Positions 1-8,737 of a DNA stretch of 64,000 bases are shown here, one piece after another (the first letter of the stretch is position 1; each line of letters begins with the position of its first letter). Source of the DNA: JAFECT01 sp036501825 (GTDB lineage Bacteria > Pseudomonadota > Alphaproteobacteria > Caulobacterales > Caulobacteraceae). A program made the translations under genes and the position numbers. Under the pieces are notes generated by a model. That model was not told the origin of the DNA, ran no database searches, and worked only from the letters and a program-made list of their open reading frames with translations. The stretch covers positions 1-64,000 of the forward strand of contig DASXZP010000038.1 of the NCBI GenBank assembly GCA_036501825.1, in the 5' to 3' direction.

Positions 1-1
1 G

Positions 2-328
2 AGCTTCTCGGCTCAGTGGCGCTATATCCAAGGCGTGAAGCTCGACTTCAACACCTCGAACCCGACGCTGCACAATCCGCTGGCGCCGGATATCGACGAC
101 GCCTCGATCCCGGCGTTCAGCTACCTCGACCTGTCTGGCGAATGGCGCATTCGCGACCACATCACCATGCACGCGGGTGTGAACAACGTGTTCGACAAGG
201 ACCCGCCGATCGTCGACTCCAACAGCTTCGGCATCTCGGCGCCGGCCTTCGGCAACGGCAACACCTATCCTCAGGTGTACGACTCGCTTGGCCGGACCAT
301 CTTCATCGGCATCACCGCCGACTTCTAA
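2..328 (+). CDS. TonB-dependent receptor, C-terminal fragment
   Basis: This is the last 108 residues of an outer-membrane TonB-dependent receptor. The gene enters from the left edge, so its start, plug domain and most of the barrel are outside the window. The visible part has the typical end of the barrel: a strand segment with HAGVNNVFDKDPP (the NVFD turn seen in this family just before the last strands), the YDSLGRTIFIGI strand and a terminal phenylalanine, which is the usual recognition signal for outer-membrane barrel assembly. Such receptors import siderophores, vitamin B12, sugars or plant compounds; the substrate cannot be told from this fragment. A strong tandem terminator follows directly. 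Confidence 0.88.
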   Translation, partial: SFSAQWRYIQGVKLDFNTSNPTLHNPLAPDIDDASIPAFSYLDLSGEWRIRDHITMHAGVNNVFDKDPPIVDSNSFGISAPAFGNGNTYPQVYDSLGRTIFIGITADF

Positions 329-359
329 GATCGGCGGTCCGAAAGGATCCGACTACCCG

Positions 360-397
360 GGCGGCGCTCCGAAAGGAGCGCCGCCTTCCTTTTTTCC
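360..397 (+). terminator. Rho-independent terminator, first of a tandem pair
   Basis: A perfect 11-bp stem (360-370 with 375-385) closed by a GAAA tetraloop is followed by a pyrimidine/T-rich tail. It lies 31 bases after the TonB receptor stop codon. Confidence 0.88.
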
Positions 398-408
398 TGA
401 ACCCTTCG

Positions 409-439
409 GGCGCTCCGAAAGGAGCGCCGCCTTTCTTTT
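409..439 (+). terminator. Second, near-identical terminator hairpin
   Basis: An 8-bp stem (409-416 with 421-428) with the same GAAA loop is followed by a T-rich tail. Stem and loop repeat the sequence of the hairpin at 360-385, so the second copy probably arose by tandem duplication. It further insulates ccmE from the receptor gene. Confidence 0.75.
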
Positions 440-505
440 GTCGGAAGCCCTGGCGCGGCGGTCGCGAGGCGCTATGGTCGCGCCGGTTTTTCCGCTTCCG
501 CATCC

Positions 506-991
506 ATGGCCTGGCTCCCCAAATCCCGCAAAGCCCGCCGCCGGCTGGCCGTCATCGCCGCCGCCGCGCCGATCCTCGCCGCCGCCGTGGGTCTGTCGCT
601 CTACGCCATGCGTGAGAGCGTCACCTTTTTCTACGACCCGACCGAGGCCCACGCCCATCACCTGCCGGTGGGCCGGACCGTGCGCCTGGGCGGCCTGGTC
701 GAGCCGGGCAGCGTCACGCGCGGCCCGGGCAGCGAGATCCGCTTCAAGGTGACCGACCGCCGCTCCGACGCGACTGTCATCTACACCGGCGACCTGCCCG
801 ACCTGTTCCGCGAAGGGCAGGGGGTGGTGGCCGAAGGCGCCTTCGAGCCGTCGGGCCTATTCCGGGCCACCCAGATCCTGGCCAAGCACGACGAGCGCTA
901 CATGCCGCCCGAGGTCGCCCGCGCGCTGAAAGCCCGCGGCGAGTGGCGGCCGACCCAAGACCCGAGTCAAAATCCGGGACCCGGCGGATGA
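506..991 (+). CDS. ccmE: cytochrome c maturation haem chaperone CcmE
   Basis: CcmE (CycJ) covalently binds haem in the periplasm and passes it to the CcmF/CcmH ligase during c-type cytochrome assembly. The 161-residue protein has a short basic N-terminus, one membrane anchor at about residues 13-35 and an OB-fold periplasmic domain. The haem-binding motif is visible as LAKHDERYMPPE, with His128 as the covalent haem ligand and Tyr132 matching the conserved tyrosine. The length fits the family. Its stop codon overlaps the ccmF start (ATGA at 988-991), which indicates translational coupling. A tandem terminator separates it from the upstream receptor gene, so the promoter should lie at about 440-505. 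Confidence 0.96.
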   Translation: MAWLPKSRKARRRLAVIAAAAPILAAAVGLSLYAMRESVTFFYDPTEAHAHHLPVGRTVRLGGLVEPGSVTRGPGSEIRFKVTDRRSDATVIYTGDLPDLFREGQGVVAEGAFEPSGLFRATQILAKHDERYMPPEVARALKARGEWRPTQDPSQNPGPGG

Positions 992-2979
992 TCGCCGAAC
1001 TCGGCGCCTTTTCCCTGATCCTGGCGCTCGTCCTGTCCGCGGCCCAGACGGCGCTGGCGGCGGCCGGGCGGATCACCGGGTCGGAGCCTTTGCGCCGGGC
1101 GGCCGAGGGCGCGGCGGCGGCGGTCTTCCTGGCGGTGGGGGGCGCGTTCGCGGCCCTGACCACCGGCTTCGTGACCTCGGACTTCTCGATCCTCTACGTC
1201 GCGGCCAACTCGCACACCGATAAGCCGCTGATCTACAAGATCGCCGGGGTCTGGGGCGGCCATGAGGGCTCGCTCCTGCTCTGGTGCCTGGCCCTGACCG
1301 GCTACGGGGCCGCGGTGGCCCTGACCGGCGAGCGCCTGCCGCGCGGTCTGAAGGGTCTGACCCTGATGAGTCAGGGCGTGCTGGCCCTGCTCTTCATCGG
1401 CTTTGCCGTCTTCGCCTCGAACCCCTTCCTGCGGCTGGCCAGTCCGCCGGTGGAGGGACGCTCGCTCAATCCCCTGCTGCAGGATCCGGCGCTGGCGATC
1501 CATCCGCCCTTCCTCTACGCGGGCTACGTCGGGCTCTCGATCCCGTTCTCCCTGGCCATCGCGGCCCTGATCGAAGGCCGGGTCGACGCGGCCTGGGCGC
1601 GCTGGGTGCGGCCCTGGGCGCTGGCGGCGTGGAGCCTGCTCACCGTCGGCATCACGCTCGGGTCGTTCTGGGCCTACTACGAGCTGGGCTGGGGCGGCTG
1701 GTGGTTCTGGGACCCGGTCGAGAACGCCAGCTTCATGCCCTGGCTTGCGGCGACGGCGCTGCTGCATTCCTCCATCGTTACCGAAAAGCGCGGGGCGCTG
1801 ACCGGCTGGACCGTGTTCCTCGCCCTGCTCGCCTTCAGCTTCTCCATGCTGGGCGCCTTCCTGGTGCGCTCGGGCGTCCTGACCTCGGTCCACGCCTTTG
1901 CGGTGGACCCGCAGCGGGGAGTCATTCTGCTGGCGATCCTGGGCCTTGCGGCCGGCGCCGGCTTTGCGCTGTTCGCCTGGCGGGCGCCGCGGTTCGCGCC
2001 GGGCGGCGTCTTCGCCCCGATCAGCCGCGAGGCGAGCCTGGTCCTCAACAACCTGTTCCTGGCCACGGTGGCGGTCGCGGTGCTGATGGGCACGCTCTAT
2101 CCCCTCGTGGTCGAGGCGGTCACCGGCAAGACCATCTCGGTCGGGCCCGCCTACTACGGCATCGTCTTCGTCCCGATCATGGCGGCGGCGCTGCTGGTCC
2201 TGCCCGCCGGTCCGCTGTTGAGCTGGAAGCGCGGAGATCTGAGCGGCGTGCTGCAACGCCTGGCCGCGGCCGGCGGCATAGGTCTGGCCTCGGCGCTCGG
2301 GGCCTATCTGCTGAGCGATCCGAAGCATGCGCTCTCCGCGCTCGGCGTGGGGCTGGGCGCCTGGGTCGTCGCTGGGGCCCTGTCGGAGGTGGTCGAACGC
2401 GGCCGCATCGGTCGCTCGAGTTTCGTGGAGACGGCGCGGCGGCTGGCGGCCTTGCCGACCGGCGCCTGGGGCATGACCCTGGCGCACATCGGGCTTGGCC
2501 TGTTCGTCATGGGCGCGGCCTATGAAACCGCCTGGAAGCTCGAGGCCGCCGATATCCTGGCCCCCGGCGGGGACCTGCGGATCGGTCAGTACCGCCTGAC
2601 CCTCGACCATCTGGAATCGGTCCAGGGCCCGAACTTCACCGCCGACCGTACGGTGATCCGCGTCACCCGTCACCGGCGCCTGGTCTGCGACGCCGAACCC
2701 GAGCGCCGCTTTTATCCGGCCAACCGCCAGTCGACCACCAAGGTCGCGCTCTGCTTCGAAGGGCTGAGCGACCTCTACGTCGTCGCCGGGGACACGCGTC
2801 CCGCCGCCAACGGCCAGCCGGGCCAGCTGATCCGCGCCTACTGGAACCCGTGGGTGCGCTTCATCTTCCTGGGACCGGTGCTGATGGCGCTCGGCGGCCT
2901 GGTCTCGCTGTCGGATCGCCGCCTCAGACTCGCCGCGGGCCGCCGCGCCGCGGCCGTTGTGCAAGGCGCCCGGGCGTGA
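988..2979 (+). CDS. ccmF: cytochrome c haem lyase subunit CcmF
   Basis: CcmF (CycK) is the large integral-membrane subunit of the haem ligase that attaches haem to apocytochrome c. I start it at the ATG at 988, which overlaps the ccmE stop; the frame is open 45 bases further upstream, but that part lies within ccmE. The 663-residue protein is strongly hydrophobic with many membrane segments. The tryptophan-rich WWD signature WGGWWFWDPVEN is at about residues 235-246, and histidines such as that in WGGHEGSLLLW are also conserved. A periplasmic domain of about 100 residues precedes the last helix, as usual. It overlaps ccmH by GTGA. Confidence 0.96.
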   Translation: MIAELGAFSLILALVLSAAQTALAAAGRITGSEPLRRAAEGAAAAVFLAVGGAFAALTTGFVTSDFSILYVAANSHTDKPLIYKIAGVWGGHEGSLLLWCLALTGYGAAVALTGERLPRGLKGLTLMSQGVLALLFIGFAVFASNPFLRLASPPVEGRSLNPLLQDPALAIHPPFLYAGYVGLSIPFSLAIAALIEGRVDAAWARWVRPWALAAWSLLTVGITLGSFWAYYELGWGGWWFWDPVENASFMPWLAATALLHSSIVTEKRGALTGWTVFLALLAFSFSMLGAFLVRSGVLTSVHAFAVDPQRGVILLAILGLAAGAGFALFAWRAPRFAPGGVFAPISREASLVLNNLFLATVAVAVLMGTLYPLVVEAVTGKTISVGPAYYGIVFVPIMAAALLVLPAGPLLSWKRGDLSGVLQRLAAAGGIGLASALGAYLLSDPKHALSALGVGLGAWVVAGALSEVVERGRIGRSSFVETARRLAALPTGAWGMTLAHIGLGLFVMGAAYETAWKLEAADILAPGGDLRIGQYRLTLDHLESVQGPNFTADRTVIRVTRHRRLVCDAEPERRFYPANRQSTTKVALCFEGLSDLYVVAGDTRPAANGQPGQLIRAYWNPWVRFIFLGPVLMALGGLVSLSDRRLRLAAGRRAAAVVQGARA

Positions 2980-3512
2980 GGAGGCGCGCGCTCTTGATCG
3001 CGCTGTTCAGCCTCGGCCTGATCGCCGCGGCGTCCGACCCGTCCGAGCGCCTGCCCGATCCCGCCCAGGAGGACCGGGCGCGTCACCTGTTCCAGCAGAT
3101 CCGCTGCGTGGTCTGCCAGAACGAGTCGATCGATGACTCAGAGGCGGGCCTCGCCCACGATCTGCGCGGCATTATCCGCGACCAGGTCCGCGCCGGGCGC
3201 TCCGACGCGGAGATCCGACGCTTCCTGGTGGCGCGCTACGGCCAGTTCATTCTGCTGCGGCCCAGCTTCTCGGCCGAGAACGCAGCGCTCTGGCTGCTGC
3301 CGTTCGCGGTGCTGGCGGCCGGCGGCGTTTACCTCGTTCTGCGCGCGCGCGGGCCCCGGCCGCCGGAAACTCCGCTGAGCGCGCGTGAAAGCGAGGCGCT
3401 AGCGGCGCTGGTCGGACCCGAGGAACCGCCGGTTCAGCCTGAGGGCGAGCGTCACGGTTTCGCCCCAACCGCGTTGCAGGAAAAGCGCGACGAAGACCAG
3501 ACGGGCCTCTGA
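2976..3512 (+). CDS. ccmH: cytochrome c maturation thioredox protein CcmH
   Basis: CcmH (CycL) keeps apocytochrome haem-binding cysteines reduced and works with CcmF. I choose the GTG at 2976, which overlaps the ccmF stop (GTGA); it gives a 178-residue protein beginning with a signal peptide/anchor (MRRRALLIALFSLGLIAAA). The redox motif is CVVCQNESIDDSEA with Cys44 and Cys47, followed by the conserved helical bundle and a second membrane helix near residues 108-128 (LWLLPFAVLAAGGVYLVL). The tail after this helix is charged and somewhat longer than in minimal CcmH. No ccmG or ccmI lies in the cluster, so these must be elsewhere. Confidence 0.94.
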   Translation: MRRRALLIALFSLGLIAAASDPSERLPDPAQEDRARHLFQQIRCVVCQNESIDDSEAGLAHDLRGIIRDQVRAGRSDAEIRRFLVARYGQFILLRPSFSAENAALWLLPFAVLAAGGVYLVLRARGPRPPETPLSARESEALAALVGPEEPPVQPEGERHGFAPTALQEKRDEDQTGL

Positions 3513-3532
3513 CCCTCGCTCGGCGCGCCTCG

Positions 3533-3583
3533 CCACTATATGTGGTCTAGTGCGTTCGCCTTGGGAGGGCCCGGTTACCGGGC
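3533..3583 (+). promoter_or_regulatory. degP leader with two small palindromes
   Basis: The 104-base gap before degP holds a small palindrome, CCAC-TATAT-GTGG (3533-3545), whose centre could be a -10 element, and a perfect 7-bp hairpin, GCCCGGT-T-ACCGGGC (3569-3583), which would lie in the leader RNA. The function is inferred only; a promoter here would allow degP to be expressed independently of ccmEFH. Confidence 0.3.
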
Positions 3584-3616
3584 TGGGGCAGAGCGCGAAA
3601 GGTGCGGCTCAGAGAG

Positions 3617-5185
3617 ATGATGCTGAAAAACAAGACGTTCATTGCCGGCGCCATCGCCGGTGCGGGTGTTGCCTGCGCGGCCCTGGCCGGCGCGGGACTG
3701 CAGTGGCCCACGGCCGCGGCCCAGGAAAGCCAGAGTGCACAGGTCGTGAAAGCGGCGGTGGTGGCTCCGCCGCCGGGCGCGCCGATCACCTTTGCGGACA
3801 TCGTCGACAAGGTCTCGCCGGCGGTCGTCTCGATCGAGACACGATCCAAGGTGAACGCGGAATCGCTGCGCAAGATTCCCGGCTTCGAGAACTTCCCCTT
3901 CGCGGTGCCGAACCAGCCCGGCGGGCAGGGCGGCGCCCAAGGCGGCCAGGGCGGTGATCAAGGCGGTGACGAGCAGGAGGCGCCCGAGCAGTTCGGCGCC
4001 GGCTCGGGCTTCTTCATCTCGCCCGACGGCTACATCGTGACCAACAACCACGTGGTCGAAGGCGCCGACGAGATCACGGTCAAGCTGCAGGACAACACCG
4101 AGCTGAAGGCCAAGGTGGTCGGCGTCGATCCCGCGACCGACCTCGCCGTGGTCAAGGTCGAAGGCCACAACTTCAAATACGTCGACTTCGAGAACGCCTC
4201 GAAGCCGCGCGTGGGCGACTGGGTCATCGCCATCGGCAACCCGTTCACCCTGGGCGGCACGGTCACCGCCGGCATCGTCTCGGCCTATTCGCGCGACATC
4301 GGTGAAGCCTACGTCGACTACATTCAGATCGACGCGCCGATCAACCGCGGCAACTCGGGTGGCCCGACCTTCGACATCTACGGGCGCGTGATCGGGGTGA
4401 ACACCGCGATCTATTCGCCGAACGGCGCCTATGCCGGCATCGGCTTTGCGATCCCCGCCGACGTGGCCAGCTCGATCTCGAAAGAGCTGATCGCCAACGG
4501 CAAGATCGCCCGCGGCTATCTCGGTGTGACCATCTCGTCGATCACCGACGACATGGCCGCCAGCCTGAACCTGCCCAACCACGCCGGCGCCTATGTGACC
4601 GAAGTCGTGCCCGGCGGTCCGTCCGACCGGGGCGGAATCAAGGTCGGCGACATCGTCACCAAGCTCAACGGCCAGCCGGTGAAGGACAACACCGAACTGA
4701 CCCGCCGCGTGGCTATGGCCCGCGTGGGCGACGTGCTGCACCTCGACGTGCTGCGCGCCGGTCATGCGATGACGTTGGACGTCAAATCCGGCGTGCGTCC
4801 GTCGGAGGCGGAACTCGCCGCACGTGACGGCGGCGGGACCGAGCACACCACGCCCGCGACCCCGAACACCGTCGCGCCTGCGGTGCTGGGCCTGAACGTA
4901 GCGCCGCTCGATGCGGCGTCGCGCCAGCACTACAGCCTTGGCTCCTCGGCCAGCGGCGTCGTGATCACCGGCATCGTCCCGCACACCGAAGCCGCCAAGA
5001 AGGGTTTCCGCCCGGGCGACGTGGTGGTCATGGCCGACGGCCATTCGATCGCCGGCGTCGGCGACTTCTCGTCGGACGTGGATGCGGCGAAGGCGTCGGG
5101 CCGTCCCAGCGTGCTGCTGCTCGTCCAGCGCGACGGGCGCAACGTGCCGGTGACGATTCCCTTCGACAAACCGGCGTCCAAGTAA
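3617..5185 (+). CDS. degP: DegP/DegQ-family periplasmic serine endoprotease (Do)
   Basis: This is a periplasmic ATP-independent protease/chaperone for misfolded envelope proteins. From the ATG at 3617 (a second ATG follows directly, and an upstream GTG at 3602 is possible) it has 522 residues: a signal peptide ending near AAAQ, a Gly/Gln-rich flexible LA-loop-like region around residues 100-125, the trypsin-like protease domain with His145 (NNHVV), Asp175 (DPATDLAVV) and Ser247 (GNSGGP), then two PDZ domains. All three catalytic residues are present. It follows the ccm genes and is followed by a terminator. In several alphaproteobacteria this gene sits between ccm and a two-component pair; here other genes intervene. 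Confidence 0.95.
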   Translation: MMLKNKTFIAGAIAGAGVACAALAGAGLQWPTAAAQESQSAQVVKAAVVAPPPGAPITFADIVDKVSPAVVSIETRSKVNAESLRKIPGFENFPFAVPNQPGGQGGAQGGQGGDQGGDEQEAPEQFGAGSGFFISPDGYIVTNNHVVEGADEITVKLQDNTELKAKVVGVDPATDLAVVKVEGHNFKYVDFENASKPRVGDWVIAIGNPFTLGGTVTAGIVSAYSRDIGEAYVDYIQIDAPINRGNSGGPTFDIYGRVIGVNTAIYSPNGAYAGIGFAIPADVASSISKELIANGKIARGYLGVTISSITDDMAASLNLPNHAGAYVTEVVPGGPSDRGGIKVGDIVTKLNGQPVKDNTELTRRVAMARVGDVLHLDVLRAGHAMTLDVKSGVRPSEAELAARDGGGTEHTTPATPNTVAPAVLGLNVAPLDAASRQHYSLGSSASGVVITGIVPHTEAAKKGFRPGDVVVMADGHSIAGVGDFSSDVDAAKASGRPSVLLLVQRDGRNVPVTIPFDKPASK

Positions 5186-5208
5186 GACGGCGTAAGACTG
5201 TGCGTCCG

Positions 5209-5245
5209 GCGGCCGCATCCTCACGGGTGCGGCCGCTTCGCTTTT
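5209..5245 (+). terminator. Rho-independent terminator after degP
   Basis: A 12-bp stem (5209-5220 with 5225-5236, one wobble) with loop TCAC is followed by TTCGCTTTT. Confidence 0.8.
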
Positions 5246-5295
5246 GGCGGCGGCCCTTGTAGAAGCCCGGCTAATCACGAGGAAACGCGGTCCCG

Positions 5296-6453
5296 ATGCC
5301 TGGCCAGGTCGATCCCTTCTACGCCATCAAGATCAGCCGGCTGGCGCACACGCTGAAGGCGCAGGGCCGTTCGATCATTCACATGGAGTTCGGCCAGCCG
5401 TCGACCGGCGCGCCCAAGGCCGCGGTCGAGGCGGCGCACCGGGTGCTCGACACCGACGCCATGGGCTATTGGGAGAGCCGGCCGCTGCAGGAGCGCATCG
5501 CCGCCCGCTACTGGACCCGGCATGGGCTCGACATCGACCCCGAGCGCATCATCCTGACCAGCGGCGCGTCACCGGCGTTGGTGATTGCGCTGACGTCCGG
5601 GTTCGATCCGGGCCAGCGGGTCGCCATGGCGCGCCCGGGCTACGTCGCCTATCGCAACGTCGTGCGCGCGCTGCATCTCGAGCCGGTGGAAATCGCCTGC
5701 GGCTCGAATGTGCGGTTTCAGCTGACGCCGCAGGCGCTCGACACGCTGGACCCGGCGCCGGCGGCGGTGATCGTCGCGAGCCCGGCCAATCCCACCGGCA
5801 CGATCATTCCGCCCGCCGATCTCGCAGCCATTGCCGAGGTCTGCCGCCGGAGAAATATCCGCATCATTTCCGATGAGATCTATCACGGGCTCAGCTTCGG
5901 CGAGCCGGCGCACTCGATGCTCGAGTTCGCGCCCGACGCCATCGTGCTGAACAGCTTCTCGAAATATTTTTCGATGGCCGGCTGGCGCCTGGGCTGGGTT
6001 GTCGCGCCGGATGATCTGCTGGCGCGGGCGCGCGCCTGCGTCGGCACCCTGTTCCTCACGCCGCCGTCGCTCAGCCAGCACGCGGCGCTGGTCGCCATGG
6101 ACTGTCACGACGAACTGGAAGGCCACGTCGAGACCTATCGGCGTAACCGCGCCCTGATGCTCGAAGCGCTGCCGGCGCTAGGCCTCAGTTCGATCGCCCC
6201 GCCCGATGGCGCCTTTTATATCTGGGCCGACGTCAGCCATCTGACCGACGACAGCCTGGCGTTCTGCGAACGGCTGCTGCGCGACACCGGCGTCGCGGCG
6301 GCGCCGGGGGTTGACTTCGATCCGGTGGAGGGCGCCCGGTTCATGCGCTTCAGCTTCGCCGTCTCCACGCCCCTGGTCGAGGAGGCGCTGACGCGGCTCA
6401 AGCCGTGGTTCGCCGAGCGGTCGGTCGAGGCGAGCGGCGCCGGAAGCCTTTAG
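5296..6453 (+). CDS. PLP-dependent aminotransferase, class I/II
   Basis: This is a fold-type I pyridoxal-phosphate aminotransferase of 385 residues, of the aspartate/aromatic/alanine-type superfamily. Visible landmarks are the substrate-side glycine-rich GYWESRPLQ region, SPANPTG (the conserved Asn-Pro-x-Gly loop), SDEIYHGLSF with the Asp-x-x-Tyr that contacts PLP, the PLP lysine Lys223 in NSFSKYFSMAGWRLGW, and the C-terminal FMRFSFAVS arginine region. The substrate cannot be assigned from sequence alone. It starts just after the degP terminator and is followed after 18 bases by the TPR-sulfotransferase, so the two are probably cotranscribed. Confidence 0.9.
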   Translation: MPGQVDPFYAIKISRLAHTLKAQGRSIIHMEFGQPSTGAPKAAVEAAHRVLDTDAMGYWESRPLQERIAARYWTRHGLDIDPERIILTSGASPALVIALTSGFDPGQRVAMARPGYVAYRNVVRALHLEPVEIACGSNVRFQLTPQALDTLDPAPAAVIVASPANPTGTIIPPADLAAIAEVCRRRNIRIISDEIYHGLSFGEPAHSMLEFAPDAIVLNSFSKYFSMAGWRLGWVVAPDDLLARARACVGTLFLTPPSLSQHAALVAMDCHDELEGHVETYRRNRALMLEALPALGLSSIAPPDGAFYIWADVSHLTDDSLAFCERLLRDTGVAAAPGVDFDPVEGARFMRFSFAVSTPLVEEALTRLKPWFAERSVEASGAGSL

Positions 6454-6471
6454 GACAACGCACCCGAGAGC

Positions 6472-7863
6472 ATGGCGTCAGATACATCCCAAACCGGGGC
6501 TTCTCCCCTCGACGCGCGCCTTCGGGAGGCGACCGCCTCGCTCGACCGCGGGCGAAACGCGGAAGGGGAGCAGGTGATGCGGGCCGTGCTCGCACTGGCG
6601 CCGGATCACGCGGGCGCGACGCATCTGCTCGGTGTCGCACTGATGCGGCAGGAAAAGGTCGCGGACGCCCTGCCGTGGCTGCGCAAGGCCGCTGCGATGC
6701 GGCCGGACGACGCCGACACGCTCCGCAATCTCGGCGACGCGCTTCTGATCATGGGCGAGGTGGCGCAGGCGCGCGCGGCGTTCGTTCGCGCCCTCGACCT
6801 GGGGCCGTGGCGCATCGCGCTGCACAATGTCGTCAGCCTCACGCGCATGGACGCAGACAGCGCGGAGGTTTCGGATCTCTGGCGCAGACTCCGAGAGCTG
6901 CAGGCGCGGAGCGATCTGACGACCGACGAGCGCATTCTCTTGAACTTTTCGCTCGGCAAGGCCCACGCGGATCGCGGCGAGATCGAACCCGCGGTCGCGG
7001 CCTGGGCCGAAGGATGCCGCCTGAAGCGCGCGACGATGACATACTCCATCGAACCCACCTTGGCGCGCTGGCGCGAGATTGCTCGCGCGGTCGATCGGTC
7101 GGCGCTCGAGCGCCTGGCCGGGAGCGGGACGGCGAGTGACCGGCCGATCTTCATCTGCGGCCTGCCTCGTTCGGGAACGACGCTGGTCGAGCAGATCCTG
7201 AGCGCCCATCCGCAGGTGTTCGGCGGCGGCGAACTCGCCGCCCTGCCGCGCGTGGTCGCCAGTGTCCGGACCCCGGACGGAAAAGCATGGCCGCACTGGT
7301 TCGGGGCGTTGCGGCCCATGGACTACGCCCGCATCGGCCAAGCCTATCTCGACCAGTTGCCCCGAACGGCGCCCGGTCAAACGCGCGTCGTCGACAAGCG
7401 CCTGGAGAACGTCGAGACGCTGGGGCTGATCGACGTGTGCCTGCCCAAGGCGGCCATGATCTATGTGCGCCGCGACCCGCGCGACGTCGCCTTCTCGTGT
7501 TGGACCAGCCTGTTCGGCTGGGGCCACGCCTTCACCTACGACATGGACGAACTTGTCGCCTACATCGCGGCCAACGAAGCGCTGATGGATCACTGGCGCG
7601 CGATTCTGCCGCCCGGCCGCCTGCTCGAGGTGCCCTACGAAGCGCTGGTGGCCGATCCGGAAACCTGGACGCGCCGCATCGTCGCCCACTGCGGCCTGGA
7701 CTGGGACGATGCCTGTCTTGCGCCTCAGGACGCCAAGCGTCCGGTCATGACCATCAGCCTGGCCCAGGTTCGCCAACCGGTCCACGCCGGCGCCGTCGGC
7801 CGCTGGAAGCCTTACGCCAGGGCGCTGGCGCCGTTGTTCGAGCCGCTCGCCGACCTGGCGTGA
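6472..7863 (+). CDS. TPR-repeat sulfotransferase
   Basis: This is a two-domain protein of 463 residues. The N-terminal ~200 residues are tetratricopeptide-like helices (e.g. HLLGVALMRQEKVADALPWL and an acidic ALLIMGEVAQARAAFVRAL repeat). The C-terminal half is a sulfotransferase domain (Sulfotransfer_3 type): the PAPS 5'-phosphosulfate loop is GLPRSGTTLVEQIL (residues 230-243), and the 3'-phosphate region includes IYVRRDPRDVAFSCW. Such proteins transfer sulfate from PAPS to an unknown acceptor; the TPR part probably binds the protein or glycan partner. There is no signal peptide, so it acts in the cytoplasm. The acceptor is not known. Confidence 0.88.
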   Translation: MASDTSQTGASPLDARLREATASLDRGRNAEGEQVMRAVLALAPDHAGATHLLGVALMRQEKVADALPWLRKAAAMRPDDADTLRNLGDALLIMGEVAQARAAFVRALDLGPWRIALHNVVSLTRMDADSAEVSDLWRRLRELQARSDLTTDERILLNFSLGKAHADRGEIEPAVAAWAEGCRLKRATMTYSIEPTLARWREIARAVDRSALERLAGSGTASDRPIFICGLPRSGTTLVEQILSAHPQVFGGGELAALPRVVASVRTPDGKAWPHWFGALRPMDYARIGQAYLDQLPRTAPGQTRVVDKRLENVETLGLIDVCLPKAAMIYVRRDPRDVAFSCWTSLFGWGHAFTYDMDELVAYIAANEALMDHWRAILPPGRLLEVPYEALVADPETWTRRIVAHCGLDWDDACLAPQDAKRPVMTISLAQVRQPVHAGAVGRWKPYARALAPLFEPLADLA

Positions 7864-7989
7864 TGAAGCTCTGCGGCGCGAGGGCTTGTCACGCGTTTCG
7901 GGGACTGTCAGGGTCGCGGAAGTCTTCTGTTTCTAGGCCTCAGAGCGTTCGGCTTCGACCACGCGAAGCCGTTGGAGCGGGAGGGCGGG

Positions 7990-8724
7990 GTGGCCCTGAA
8001 ATCGATACGGCGCAAGCGTGCGGCGCAGGACCAGGATGAAGAGCGCGAGGTCATCAAGCGCCTCGGCATAGAGGTCACGGCTGAGGCGGTGATCGCGGCC
8101 GGCGCCTTTATCCTGGCGCTGACCACCTCCCTGACCCAGGTCTATCTCGCCGTTCGCGGCCCGGTCATCTCCATGCTCCCGATCGACAGCATGGTTCTCT
8201 ACACCGACAGCGGCGTGCTTCAGGCGGCCCTGCACGTCACCATGACCAACTCCGCCTCGGCCGATTACGGCGACCTGGTGGAGAGGGCGGACCTCAGCCT
8301 CAAGGCGCCGAGCGGGCGATGGGTGCGGTTCCCGCTGGACTCGACCGCTCAGATTCATCTCGTCGACGATTCCCAAAAGGTGGTCGATCGCTGCGACCCG
8401 ACGCTTCGCTGTCTGCCGTTCAAGGGCATGGTCGTCGTCGACCGCAACGACAAGCTGCTGGCGCTGCCGGGCGGGGCCACGCGCGCCGATTATCTTACCT
8501 TCGATCTTTGGACCTGCAGAGGCGCCGCTGTCGACTGCGCCTATTTCAAAAACTTCAACACCACCGGCGCTGCGCTCGACCATCGCAGCTTGAACGCGAA
8601 GGTCGATTTCGTTTTTCACCGCGCGCGCAATCAGACCCTGACCTGTGTGACGCGTCCGGTCGATGGCGCAAGGCTCGAGAAGATCGCCTGGCTGAGTTTT
8701 CCGTGCGTGGGCTTTCAGGACTGA
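7990..8724 (+). CDS. unknown membrane-anchored protein
   Basis: I do not recognise a family. From the GTG at 7990, which has a good purine-rich ribosome site (GGGAGGGCGGG) just upstream, the protein has 244 residues. A charged cytoplasmic start rich in Glu/Lys/Arg is followed by one membrane helix at about residues 31-50 (AVIAAGAFILALTTSLTQVY). The remainder is a probable extracytoplasmic beta-rich domain with several cysteines (DRCDPTLRCLPF, LWTCRGAAVDCAYF, TLTCVTRPV) that could form disulfides. It lies 13 bases upstream of another unknown secreted protein, so the two probably form an operon. An in-frame TTG at 7972 is an alternative start. Confidence 0.7.
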   Translation: MALKSIRRKRAAQDQDEEREVIKRLGIEVTAEAVIAAGAFILALTTSLTQVYLAVRGPVISMLPIDSMVLYTDSGVLQAALHVTMTNSASADYGDLVERADLSLKAPSGRWVRFPLDSTAQIHLVDDSQKVVDRCDPTLRCLPFKGMVVVDRNDKLLALPGGATRADYLTFDLWTCRGAAVDCAYFKNFNTTGAALDHRSLNAKVDFVFHRARNQTLTCVTRPVDGARLEKIAWLSFPCVGFQD

Positions 8725-8737
8725 AGAGGAGCGAACT

